Shown here piece after piece: positions 1 to 6,987 of a stretch of 19,648 bases of DNA. The notes under the pieces are model-generated. The model was not told the origin of the DNA. It worked only from the letters and a program-made list of their open reading frames with translations, and did no database searches. The DNA is from an uncultured Sporolactobacillus sp. (GTDB taxonomy: Bacteria > Bacillota > Bacilli > Bacillales > Sporolactobacillaceae), in NCBI GenBank assembly GCA_900543345.1, contig UQRJ01000019.1, positions 1-19,648 on the forward strand. Direction: 5' to 3'. Made by a program: the position numbers and the translations under genes. Every line of letters begins with the position of its first letter. The first letter of the stretch is position 1.

Positions 1-819
1 GCTTCAGATCGTACATTTTCCTTGAAGGATTTTTTCGGCGGTATCTGCCTGAGCATTGAGCGTGAGACGACAAGACGAGGGATGGCGCTGCAAATTCAAT
101 CGATCAGTCCGGGAATGCGGGACAAATTGATTCTGCCGGGGATTATCGAACATCAATCGATAGACGGCTTGCTTATTCTGTCGCACATTAGCACGGACTA
201 TATCCGCAAGACGCTTTCTTCCGGGGTTCCTGCCGTCTTAGTCGATCAACATCATCCGAATATTGATGCGGACGCGGTATTAACCAACAATCGCTTCGGT
301 GCGTACCAGGCCGTGCAGCATCTCATTCGTTTGGGACACAAAAGAATCGGCTATCTGGGGAATATCGCGATCTCTCCTAGTTACGAAGAGCGATTGGAAG
401 GCTACTTGCTGGCACTGCGGGAATACGGTATCAAGTCGCAGCCGGATTATATCTGCGATCGCGCTGTGGAGACCGATGAAGCGTTGCAGCAATCCATGGA
501 AAAAATTTATCGCCTGCCGCAGCCGCCAACCGCCTGGTTTTGCGTGAACGACGGCCTTGGCTATTTTGCCAGCACCGCTCTGCAGCGACTGAAGCTAAAG
601 GTTCCGGACGATGTTTCGATTTGCGGTTTTGATAACGGCCGGCTGTCGCAGATCGCTTCGCCGTCGATTACGACGATGGATGTCGATTTGAATTTATATG
701 GGAAAAAAGCGGTTGAGCGGCTCTGCCAGCGCATGGAACGACCGACGGATGTTTTTCAGGAAATCTTGTTGCCGGCGCGGTTGATTGTCCGCGGTTCAAC
801 CGGGAAAGCGCCGAATTGA
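1..819 (+). CDS. LacI-family transcriptional regulator, 3' part (sugar-binding domain only)
   Basis: The reading frame is open to the left edge of the window, so the gene is cut and its N-terminal helix-turn-helix is outside. About 272 residues remain. They look like the periplasmic-binding-protein-like effector domain of LacI/GalR repressors: a segment equivalent to the second subdomain (AVQHLIRLGHKRIGYLGN, from about base 286), the typical DDVSICGFDN stretch (about base 607) and a C-terminal LPARLIVRGSTG ending characteristic of the family. The TTG at 22 is an internal codon, not a start. The effector is unknown. It is not next to the sugar genes of this window (about 8 kb away from the nearest), so its target is probably upstream of the window. 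The family call is firm and the specificity cannot be given. Confidence 0.93.
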   Translation, partial: ASDRTFSLKDFFGGICLSIERETTRRGMALQIQSISPGMRDKLILPGIIEHQSIDGLLILSHISTDYIRKTLSSGVPAVLVDQHHPNIDADAVLTNNRFGAYQAVQHLIRLGHKRIGYLGNIAISPSYEERLEGYLLALREYGIKSQPDYICDRAVETDEALQQSMEKIYRLPQPPTAWFCVNDGLGYFASTALQRLKLKVPDDVSICGFDNGRLSQIASPSITTMDVDLNLYGKKAVERLCQRMERPTDVFQEILLPARLIVRGSTGKAPN

Positions 820-877
820 CGGGTGGATGAATACGCTCGTTCTAAACGAAGAAGCCACGGAAAAATTATGAATAATG

Positions 878-935
878 ACCAATGACATTATACATATTTT
901 CTCTCCTCGTATATAATAAACTCGTCATTGGTTTA
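878..935 (+). promoter_or_regulatory. Promoter of the first zinc-ribbon gene, bracketed by a 9-bp inverted repeat
   Basis: A perfect -10 TATAAT lies at 912-917 with a weak -35 (TATACA, 889-894, 17-base spacer). The arms ACCAATGAC (878-886) and GTCATTGGT (924-932) are exact reverse complements. They sit immediately upstream of the -35 and at the expected transcription start. The right arm is part of TCATTGGTTTA (925-935), which recurs in the leader of the second zinc-ribbon gene at 3054-3064. This looks like an operator pair, but the binding protein is unknown. Confidence 0.5.
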
Positions 936-961
936 GATAAATTTGTAAGGAGAGGATGCTT

Positions 962-1753
962 TTGAAATGTCCAAATTGCGGTCAGGAGCTTGAGGATGGC
1001 GATCTGTTCTGCACAAACTGCGGCGTTCGGATTGCGGAACCGGCCGCAACGGCAGCCATCCCTCAGGCGACAGCGCCCGATCGGGAGACGCCCGGTGGCG
1101 AAGGATATCGGAAATATTGGCTTTTTCTGCTCAGAACCTTAAAACACCCGCTGGCACAAGGTGTACGGGAGACACATCCTTATTTCGGCTATATCAGTTT
1201 CCTACTGACTTCATTACTTTTTTCTATCGGACTGACTTCGTGGATCAATCACATGATTTCGAGCTTTGTGAAAATGCTTCCAGTCGTCGATCAAGCAGCG
1301 GTGTCCAATTTTATGCTGAACTATTATCAAGTTTTCTTTTTTATTCTGCTGGACACGTTCGCTATCGCCGCTGTTACATACGGTGTGATTAAACTGGTTT
1401 ATCGCAGCAATCTTGGGTTTAATGTTTTTGTTACCCAGTATGCGGCTATCGGAACGCCCGTACTTGCGCTCAGTTTGCTGACATTGGTCATCGGATTGGC
1501 GGAGATTGGCGGTACTTTTCCGCTAATTATCATTAGTTTTAACTTCTCCTTGCTGTTCTTGCCGAGCACGGTCCTGCTATATGCGGTGAAAAACAACGGA
1601 ACGATGGATCGTGTGTATGCCTATCTGATTACGCTGGTCGCCACGACGTTCGTTCAATACTTTGCTGTGCGGATCGCCATTGATCCGTTGCTGACGGCCA
1701 TCCAGAGTCTATTTAAGTCCATTATTAATTCTGTCGGTTCGTTTCCATTTTAA
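962..1753 (+). CDS. Zinc-ribbon domain, multi-spanning membrane protein (YIP1-like)
   Basis: About 263 residues. The N-terminus is a zinc ribbon with two CxxC pairs (C3, C6, C17, C20). A short Pro/Ala-rich linker (about 24-50) follows, then a hydrophobic domain with roughly five membrane segments (near 75-100, 122-146, 160-182, 186-208 and 218-240). This arrangement resembles bacterial zinc-ribbon/YIP1-like membrane proteins; no enzymatic motif is visible and the role is unknown. I prefer the TTG at 962: the SD AAGGAG (947-952) is 9 bases from it but only 3 bases from the alternative ATG at 956, which would add just two residues. It has its own promoter and terminator, so it is probably monocistronic. 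It may share regulation with the zinc-ribbon gene at 3098 (common leader motif). Confidence 0.8.
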   Translation: MKCPNCGQELEDGDLFCTNCGVRIAEPAATAAIPQATAPDRETPGGEGYRKYWLFLLRTLKHPLAQGVRETHPYFGYISFLLTSLLFSIGLTSWINHMISSFVKMLPVVDQAAVSNFMLNYYQVFFFILLDTFAIAAVTYGVIKLVYRSNLGFNVFVTQYAAIGTPVLALSLLTLVIGLAEIGGTFPLIIISFNFSLLFLPSTVLLYAVKNNGTMDRVYAYLITLVATTFVQYFAVRIAIDPLLTAIQSLFKSIINSVGSFPF

Positions 1754-1819
1754 GTGGTGCCGGATAAAGTAGAAAAGGGAGAGTCGCCGATTAAGGTTGG
1801 TTTATTGTTCAACTTTAGG

Positions 1820-1849
1820 GGGTCACTGCAAAAGCGGGGCTCTTTTTTT
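1820..1849 (+). terminator. Rho-independent terminator after the first zinc-ribbon gene
   Basis: The left arm GGGTCACTGC (1820-1829), an AAAA loop and the right arm GCGGGGCTC (1834-1842) form a 9-pair stem with one bulged A and some G-U pairs. Seven T residues (1843-1849) follow directly. A weaker hairpin (TTAAGGTTG with CAACTTTAG, about 1791-1819) sits just upstream. Confidence 0.75.
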
Positions 1850-1855
1850 ATTATC

Positions 1856-1904
1856 AGCCTGCGAATGGAGGATGCCGGATCGGCCGATTTCTCCTGAGCA
1901 GGCT
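1856..1904. other. Nested inverted repeats in the 395-bp gap before the C26 peptidase gene
   Basis: Three nested pairs of arms share one centre: AGCCTGC (1856-1862) with GCAGGCT (1898-1904), GGAG (1867-1870) with CTCC (1891-1894), and GCCG (1874-1877) with CGGC (1881-1884). They could fold into one long, bulged hairpin. No T-tract follows on the + strand. The rest of 1754-2148 holds the terminator at 1820-1849, a -10 element at 2038-2043 and otherwise nothing I recognise. Confidence 0.4.
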
Positions 1905-2014
1905 GCCAAAGGATGATAAATGATTTATGGGCATCGGTCTAATAAGATGGAAAAACTTTTTTCATATGGAGCAAGACGTCTAAAGTTTTCCTTTTTACAC
2001 AAGCATGGACAGCC

Positions 2015-2084
2015 GACAAACTTCGGTATATTCTAGGTATAATTCGAATATTCTGTTGCTTATACCCGGCGGTACTTCAGCCGG
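2015..2084 (+). promoter_or_regulatory. Probable promoter and leader of the C26 peptidase gene
   Basis: A perfect TATAAT lies at 2038-2043, but only a poor -35 (GACAAA at 2015-2020, 17-base spacer) can be paired with it. The predicted leader is about 100 bases long. It contains the palindrome GAATATTC (2046-2053) and a small hairpin CCGGC (2066-2070)/GCCGG (2080-2084). Confidence 0.35.
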
Positions 2085-2148
2085 CGTCAAAGGAAACCCA
2101 CGGTGAATAGAATATAAAGTAAATGAATTTTGAAGGAGGAACTCGATT

Positions 2149-2892
2149 TTGAAGCCGATTATCGGAATCACTAGCAGTCATATGAAAAAGAATGATTACG
2201 TAGAGGGACCCTATACGCATAAAGATTATGCTGCGTCGCTGATCCGAGCTGGCGGCATTCCGTTTATATTACCGACAACCACCGATAAGGCAACGATTGA
2301 GGCATACCTGTCCTATTGTGACGGGATACTTTTCAGCGGCGGCTGTGATGTGGATCCGCGGTTTTATAACCAGGATCCGTCGATTCACACTGAAGATGTC
2401 GATATTCAACGTGATCGTATCGAATTTGCCCTCATTCGCGGTGCCTTGAAAAAGAAGAAACCGATCATGGGCATTTGCCGCGGGATTCAGGTTATTAACG
2501 TGGCGCTGGGCGGAACGCTCATTCAGGATATTAACGACGAAATCGAAGAGCCCATCCAACATGAGCAAAAAGCGGCTCGAGGGGAATCGAGTCACTCAGT
2601 CCGGCTGGTTAAGGGAAGTTTGCTATTTCATATGCTGGGCGATCGTGATGCGGTTTATGTGAATAGTCTGCACCATCAGTCCGTTGCTAAAGTCGCCGAT
2701 TCATTGAAAGCCGTTGCCTTCTCCGGAGACGGAGTGATTGAAGCGGTTGAGGCGAGAGATGGAAGCAATTTATTTGCCGTTCAATGGCATCCGGAATCAA
2801 TGGCGATGGCCGGAGATAAACAGATGCTTAATTTATTTAAAACATTTGTCGGAAAATGTATGCAAAAAAGTAAAGTACGATTGGAAGCGTAG
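2149..2892 (+). CDS. Gamma-glutamyl-gamma-aminobutyrate hydrolase-like peptidase (C26, class I glutamine amidotransferase fold)
   Basis: 247 residues, normal for the PuuD/C26 family, cytoplasmic. The signatures are SGGCDVDP (63-70), a nucleophile elbow GICRGIQ with Cys110, GGTLIQDI (121-128), VNSLHHQSV (171-179) and the C-terminal VQWHPE with His214 and Glu216. These complete a Cys-His-Glu triad, so it is likely active. Family members cleave gamma-glutamyl amide bonds, for example of gamma-Glu-GABA in putrescine breakdown or gamma-glutamyl peptides. No putrescine genes are nearby, so the substrate is open. The start is a TTG 9 bases after a strong AAGGAGG (2133-2139). It stands between two zinc-ribbon genes but appears separately transcribed. 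No clear terminator is seen after it; the 205 bases to the next gene hold only that gene's promoter. Confidence 0.88.
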   Translation: MKPIIGITSSHMKKNDYVEGPYTHKDYAASLIRAGGIPFILPTTTDKATIEAYLSYCDGILFSGGCDVDPRFYNQDPSIHTEDVDIQRDRIEFALIRGALKKKKPIMGICRGIQVINVALGGTLIQDINDEIEEPIQHEQKAARGESSHSVRLVKGSLLFHMLGDRDAVYVNSLHHQSVAKVADSLKAVAFSGDGVIEAVEARDGSNLFAVQWHPESMAMAGDKQMLNLFKTFVGKCMQKSKVRLEA

Positions 2893-3034
2893 GTTCAATA
2901 ACATAAATAATTGTAATAAATGAACTGCTGCCGTTCCGTTGGTTATCGGAGCTATTAGGTTCACAATTAATTTCCATAACAAACAATAAAAGTATTAATA
3001 TAGCATTTTATGAGTCTAATGGTCCCGTTAAGAA

Positions 3035-3064
3035 TGGTATAATAAGGATGCTATCATTGGTTTA
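3035..3064 (+). promoter_or_regulatory. Extended -10 promoter and shared leader motif of the second zinc-ribbon gene
   Basis: TGGTATAAT (3035-3043) is an extended -10 element; no good -35 is visible (TCTAAT at 3015-3020). The leader contains TCATTGGTTTA (3054-3064), identical over 11 bases to 925-935 in front of the other zinc-ribbon gene. Confidence 0.5.
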
Positions 3065-3097
3065 ATTGGATAATATCGGAAAAGAGGGGATCAATCG

Positions 3098-4747
3098 TTG
3101 TACTGTAAACATTGCGGAGCGAAAATTACGAAGAAGGATGTGAAATTTTGTCCAAAATGCGGCGCCCCGCTCGCTGTGCCGAAATCGTCGGAGGACCGCA
3201 CAGTCCGTCGATCGTCGCCGCAGGACGAGGCAAAGTCCATGCAAGACACGATTCCGGATAAAGTTCACCATGCGGACGCAGCTGCGGAAACTCGGCCCGT
3301 ATCGCCGGGGCACTCATCTTCAGGAACCGTTCCCGCATCGCCGGTACAATCCACATTGCCGGTCGGACCGGGCGCTCCGGAAGATCCATTCTATGAACCG
3401 CAACATGTACATAAAAAATGGAAACATAAGAAACTTGTTCTGATTCCGCTGTTGATTTTAATTATTCTTGGTGCGGTGGGATATTATACCGGGAAGTATC
3501 TGACCGATCCGTCAAGAACGGTCGATACGTTTCGCTCGGCAGTCAAAGCGCAGAATGTTCGCCAGTTGAAAGGCATAGTCGGCACCAACGATAATACGAC
3601 GGTCACCGACACTCAGGTGCGGGCGATGCTGCGCTTGTTTAAGCAAAATCCGGAACTGTATTCGTCAATTCTGGATTCCCTGAATCGCTCAGCAGAATCG
3701 ATTCATCACAAACGAAGCGGGGATACGCTTTACTATCTGCAAAAGGACGGCAAGTCGTTCTTATTTTTCGATCGCTACCGCATTGGAACGACCGCCGTGC
3801 ATCCGCGGATTACAACGAATTTGAAAGGGATGTCGGTCGGTATTAAAGACGTCGGCACGGAAAAGAAAGCGGTAAAAGCTGACGGCGACCAGCCGCAGAC
3901 GTTGGTAATGGACGGAGTCATTCCCGGGATTTACACGTTTTATGGGAAAGCGGACCGGATGAATTCGTCGAAAACGGCGACCGTCACAAAACCACGGACG
4001 GAAATTGATTTTTCTGGAATTTTTATTCCGGTCGCCAGTAATATTGCCGGAGCGGAATTATACGTCGACGGCAAGGATACCGGTCAAACAGTTAAAGAAG
4101 CGGGCGTATGGGGGCCGTTTAAACACGGCGCTACCCCGACGTTCTCGGCAAAGTATACCGTCGGCGGCAAGTCAATCGAATCGGCAGAGGTTTCGATATC
4201 GGATGACGATAATTACGACAGCATATCGCTTGAGGATGCCGAGAGCGAGGGCGTGAATCTCGTCTTTGAAGCAGCGGAGTCCGCTGATTTTTACTCTTTA
4301 GATGCCGACGACAAAGATGCCGTCAAAGAAAAGCTAAACGATTATTTCGGCAATTATTTCAATGCGACGAGCAATGCGGTATCCAACGATGATACAGAAG
4401 ATTTTATTTCATACTTTGTAGCCGGAAGCGATTTTTTCAAAGAACAGCTCCAGACCGTCAAGAAGTTTAACGACGACGGCGTCGAGGAGAGTGTAAAAGA
4501 TTATACGATCGGCGATTTCAAGAAAATCGGAGAGAACTTGTACAGCGTGCCCGTCGATGAAGATTGGGACGAAACGATTTACAGTGACGACGGCGATGAA
4601 AAGGAAAAAGAAATCACATATACGAGCACTTATCAGCTGAAAGAAACGGCACCGGGTGAATTGAAAATTGTCGATGTTAAGATTGCCAATCGGCAGGTAC
4701 AGGATCTGTCCGACGTCGGCAGTGAAGATGATAGTAACGAATTCTGA
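3098..4747 (+). CDS. TcaA/YvbJ-like zinc-ribbon membrane protein
   Basis: 549 residues. The N-terminal zinc ribbon has C3, C6, C18 and C21. A Pro/Ser-rich, poorly conserved cytoplasmic linker runs from about 25 to 110. One strong membrane segment (about 112-133) is followed by a large extracytoplasmic region of about 415 residues rich in Asp, Lys and Thr. Its last part (about 410-535) may be an NTF2-like domain. This layout matches the TcaA/YvbJ family of firmicute envelope proteins, in which TcaA is linked to teicoplanin response in staphylococci; the biochemical role is not settled. The start is TTG, 7 bases after GAGGGGA (3084-3090), and it places the ribbon at the very N-terminus as in its relatives. 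It has its own promoter and a strong terminator. Family membership is fairly sure, function is not. Confidence 0.82.
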   Translation: MYCKHCGAKITKKDVKFCPKCGAPLAVPKSSEDRTVRRSSPQDEAKSMQDTIPDKVHHADAAAETRPVSPGHSSSGTVPASPVQSTLPVGPGAPEDPFYEPQHVHKKWKHKKLVLIPLLILIILGAVGYYTGKYLTDPSRTVDTFRSAVKAQNVRQLKGIVGTNDNTTVTDTQVRAMLRLFKQNPELYSSILDSLNRSAESIHHKRSGDTLYYLQKDGKSFLFFDRYRIGTTAVHPRITTNLKGMSVGIKDVGTEKKAVKADGDQPQTLVMDGVIPGIYTFYGKADRMNSSKTATVTKPRTEIDFSGIFIPVASNIAGAELYVDGKDTGQTVKEAGVWGPFKHGATPTFSAKYTVGGKSIESAEVSISDDDNYDSISLEDAESEGVNLVFEAAESADFYSLDADDKDAVKEKLNDYFGNYFNATSNAVSNDDTEDFISYFVAGSDFFKEQLQTVKKFNDDGVEESVKDYTIGDFKKIGENLYSVPVDEDWDETIYSDDGDEKEKEITYTSTYQLKETAPGELKIVDVKIANRQVQDLSDVGSEDDSNEF

Positions 4748-4820
4748 ATAAGCTGTGAAAAAACGGCAAGGCTTAATCTGCGGAATGGGCTGTGCAAAGC
4801 AGAGTGGCCCGCGATATAGG

Positions 4821-4878
4821 GGGCATGAAAAAGGTCCGTCCCTTCGTTGTGGACGAACCCTTTTTCATGCCCTTTTTT
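4821..4878 (+). terminator. Strong Rho-independent terminator after the TcaA-like gene
   Basis: A 14-bp perfect stem is formed by GGGCATGAAAAAGG (4821-4834) and CCTTTTTCATGCCC (4859-4872), followed by six T residues (4873-4878). Further partial pairing (GTCC with GGAC) lies inside the loop. It separates this gene from the convergent chemoreceptor gene. Confidence 0.9.
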
Positions 4879-4981
4879 GCTGCCGTTAGTGGTGCGGGAA
4901 TGGGCTAAAGCATGACAACCGATGCCTGTGACCTTTTGCGTGTTCAAATTCAAATTGAATCGGGGAGGAATCCGGGAAGAT

Positions 4982-6313
4982 TCAATCGTTCAAATGAAAA
5001 GAAGCGACAAGTCCCCTAAGTTCGTCGGCGGTCTGTGCAAGCGAGCTGGCATTATTGGCCACCTCTTCGGCTGCGCCGGTTTGTTCACCGGTGGCCGCCG
5101 AGATGTTTTGTGTGCCGGCGGAGGTCTTATGCGCCGTTTCTTCGATGGTTTGATAGGTGGCGGCGGCTTTGAACGAGGCCTTGGATATCTTGTTGACTTC
5201 GTCGTCGACTTTTTTCATGCTATCGCTGGTGTGCACGACATATTCTTCGATCTTTTTGAATGACTCGCCAGTTCGATTGACAGTGACCACGCCTTGTTCG
5301 AATTTTTTTACGCCGGTACTCATGGAATGGACCAGTTCTTCCGTTTCCTGTTGAATGGAGTCGAGAATGGTCCGTACGCGTTTGGCCGATGCCGCGGACT
5401 GATCGGCCAGTTTACCGATCTCATCGGCGACGACGGAAAAGCCACGGCCTTGTTCGCCGGCGCGGGCTGCTTCAATTGCGGCGTTCAGCGACAGCATCTG
5501 TGTCTGATCGGCGATATTATTGATGTCTTTGATAATTTTATCAATATCGTGGGTCTGGCCGCTCAATTTTCCAACCAGTCCGGCCAATTCAGTCATCGTA
5601 TCCTGAATGTCTTTCATTTGCTCAGTCGCTTGCCGCATATCTTTCTGGCCGCTGCGCACAGTTGTCACTGAATCGCGGGAGACGTCGGCAAGTTGCATGG
5701 TGTCCATCGTAATGGATGCGATCGACATATTAATGCCTTCTGTTTCTTTTTTCGCGCTGCCCACGCGTTGCAGCTGCTGGTCGGCCGCTTTTGCGACTTC
5801 GCTTAAGGCAGAAGCAATTTCGTCCGTCGATGCTTTGTTCTCTTCGGAAGAAGCGGTCAATTCCTGCGATGAGGCGGCGACCGTCTCCGAACGAGCGGAC
5901 AGGGTGCGGATGATTTTGCGCAATGAGTCGATCATCGTGTTGACGCTCTGTCTCATGATCGTAAACTCGCGGTTAGTATTGACTCTATCATCCAGTGTTT
6001 TGGATAAATCACGTTTGGCCACGGCATCCAGCCGGTTAACGAATATCGTCATCGGCCGGAGAAAAATTCGCTGGCAGGCAAACCAGACAATGACAGAAAT
6101 GATGATGACGGCAGCCAGAGCAATCAGGCCGATCTGACCGAGAATCGGCAGAATCAATCGGCTTGACTCGCCGGAGATGCTTTTTAAATCGTTATAGACC
6201 GCTCCAAAAATGAACAGATCGGGTACAATAACGATGGCTGCCACCATCAAGAGAAATAATGTGCGAATTGAAAGAGAATATGAGAATTTCAGCAAACGGC
6301 GCCACAGGGACAT
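4982..6313 (-). CDS. Methyl-accepting chemotaxis protein with a minimal external loop
   Basis: 443 residues. TM1 is at about 17-40 and TM2 at about 56-80, separated by only about 15 residues. A HAMP-like region (about 81-135) follows, then a long helical signalling domain with the conserved hairpin tip near 263-306 (DINNIADQTQMLSLNAAIEA, then GEQGRGFSVVADE). It would signal to the CheA/CheW array. With no real extracellular ligand domain it may sense through the membrane, through other proteins or from inside. The start is ATG 6313 with GGAGG upstream; the in-frame TTG at 6331 has no SD. No che or flagellar genes are near, so it is an orphan receptor gene. Upstream are a SigD-like promoter and a cre-like box. 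The family is certain, the signal is unknown. Confidence 0.95.
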   Translation of the reverse strand: MSLWRRLLKFSYSLSIRTLFLLMVAAIVIVPDLFIFGAVYNDLKSISGESSRLILPILGQIGLIALAAVIIISVIVWFACQRIFLRPMTIFVNRLDAVAKRDLSKTLDDRVNTNREFTIMRQSVNTMIDSLRKIIRTLSARSETVAASSQELTASSEENKASTDEIASALSEVAKAADQQLQRVGSAKKETEGINMSIASITMDTMQLADVSRDSVTTVRSGQKDMRQATEQMKDIQDTMTELAGLVGKLSGQTHDIDKIIKDINNIADQTQMLSLNAAIEAARAGEQGRGFSVVADEIGKLADQSAASAKRVRTILDSIQQETEELVHSMSTGVKKFEQGVVTVNRTGESFKKIEEYVVHTSDSMKKVDDEVNKISKASFKAAATYQTIEETAHKTSAGTQNISAATGEQTGAAEEVANNASSLAQTADELRGLVASFHLND

Positions 6314-6355
6314 ATTGACCGGCCTCCACAATAAGTGTTAAATACTCTACTATTG

Positions 6356-6394
6356 TTATCGGACAATCGTCCCATATCTTTTATAACGCTTTCA
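6356..6394 (-). promoter_or_regulatory. SigD-like promoter with overlapping cre-like box for the chemoreceptor gene
   Basis: On the minus strand TAAA (6383-6380), 16 bases, then TCCGATAA (6363-6356) resembles the flagellar sigma (SigD/FliA) consensus TAAA-N15-GCCGATAA, with 7 of 8 bases in the -10. The predicted start lies about 36 bases before the ATG. TGAAAGCGTTATAA (6394-6381) matches 13 of 14 positions of the cre pattern TGWAARCGYTWNCW and overlaps the -35, so CcpA could block this promoter. Confidence 0.5.
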
Positions 6395-6582
6395 TTATTT
6401 CTCCTGCGGATAGCCGGTAAAGAATAGCTGGGCTCATTTCAATCGGGAAAAAGGCGAAGCCGAATAAAGATAGTGATCCATAAGTTTGTTTGGTTTCGCT
6501 GCCGCTTAATCACTTAAATAGCTTCCGCATCTTGCTGGCGATATGTGCGGTTGTCACTCCCCTTTTGCTCATTGCCGGCCTT

Positions 6583-6668
6583 TCCGGAATATAATCACCG
6601 CCCTATACTCCGGAATGTAAAATAACACGCGAAGAACATCACCTTCTTCTCATAGGGATCCGGATAAT
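6583..6668. repeat. Three TCCGGA-centred repeats in the intergenic region
   Basis: TCCGGAATATAA (6583-6594), TCCGGAATGTAA (6609-6620) and TCCGGATAAT (6659-6668) each hold the palindrome TCCGGA; the first two match at 11 of 12 bases. They lie in the 674-base gene-free stretch between the chemoreceptor and YdcF genes (6314-6987). Possible binding sites, no known regulator assigned. Confidence 0.35.
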
Positions 6669-6706
6669 TTTTTACGCTAAAGATATGGGCGATTTTTTCT
6701 CGAAAA

Positions 6707-6747
6707 CAACCGAAAACAAGAGAAATATTCTCTCCCGTTTTCGGTTG
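6707..6747. other. Long hairpin, 17 base pairs
   Basis: CAACCGAAAAC (6707-6717) and GTTTTCGGTTG (6737-6747) are exact reverse complements. Inside them AGAGAA (6719-6724) and TTCTCT (6728-6733) pair around a 3-base loop. No T-run follows on the + strand. On the minus strand the stem runs into TTTTCGAG, so a weak minus-strand terminator, a processing signal or a small structured RNA are all possible. No gene is seen on either side within 240 bases. Confidence 0.5.
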
Positions 6748-6796
6748 CTTGGCCGACCTTGGAGACTGAATACGTTTATCGCGCTCACCGGCCTCC

Positions 6797-6942
6797 TATA
6801 ATTAAGAAAAGCATTGAGTGAATTTTCATTAATCGGCTATGCTGACTGGGTTTTCACTTTTTCTCGATCGGTTTTCCGGCACTCGTTTCACGTAGCGCTG
6901 CCCGATTTACTTTCATCATTGCATGCCGCCGCCGGCATTTTT
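6797..6942 (+). promoter_or_regulatory. Candidate promoter and hairpin in front of the YdcF gene
   Basis: A TATAAT at 6797-6802 has only a poor -35 partner. A GC-rich hairpin ATGCCG (6923-6928)/CGGCAT (6933-6938) with a 4-base loop runs into five T residues (6938-6942), like a small terminator or attenuator, and overlaps a second TATAAT (6942-6947; TTGCAT at 6919-6924, 17-base spacer). The true promoter cannot be decided by eye. Confidence 0.3.
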
Positions 6943-6987
6943 ATAATTTAAAGGAGTGCATGTTTATTATAGAAAGCGAGACAAGCC

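Noticed and set aside
1754..1849. T-box or riboswitch before the C26 gene
   Set aside because: There is a terminator-like hairpin, but no T-box core or other conserved riboswitch sequence, and a separate -10 lies downstream of it. It fits better as the terminator of the preceding gene.
4954..4986. Inverted repeat ATTGAATC/GATTCAAT overlapping the chemoreceptor stop codon
   Set aside because: AT-rich 8-bp arms with an 17-base loop and no T-run (TTTGAATTTG on the minus strand); too weak to call a terminator.
6547..6624. 25-codon + strand frame with several Cys/His
   Set aside because: No ribosome site and no similarity I recognise.
6767..6780. TGAATACGTTTATC as another cre-like box
   Set aside because: At least three mismatches to the cre pattern, including the conserved right end.
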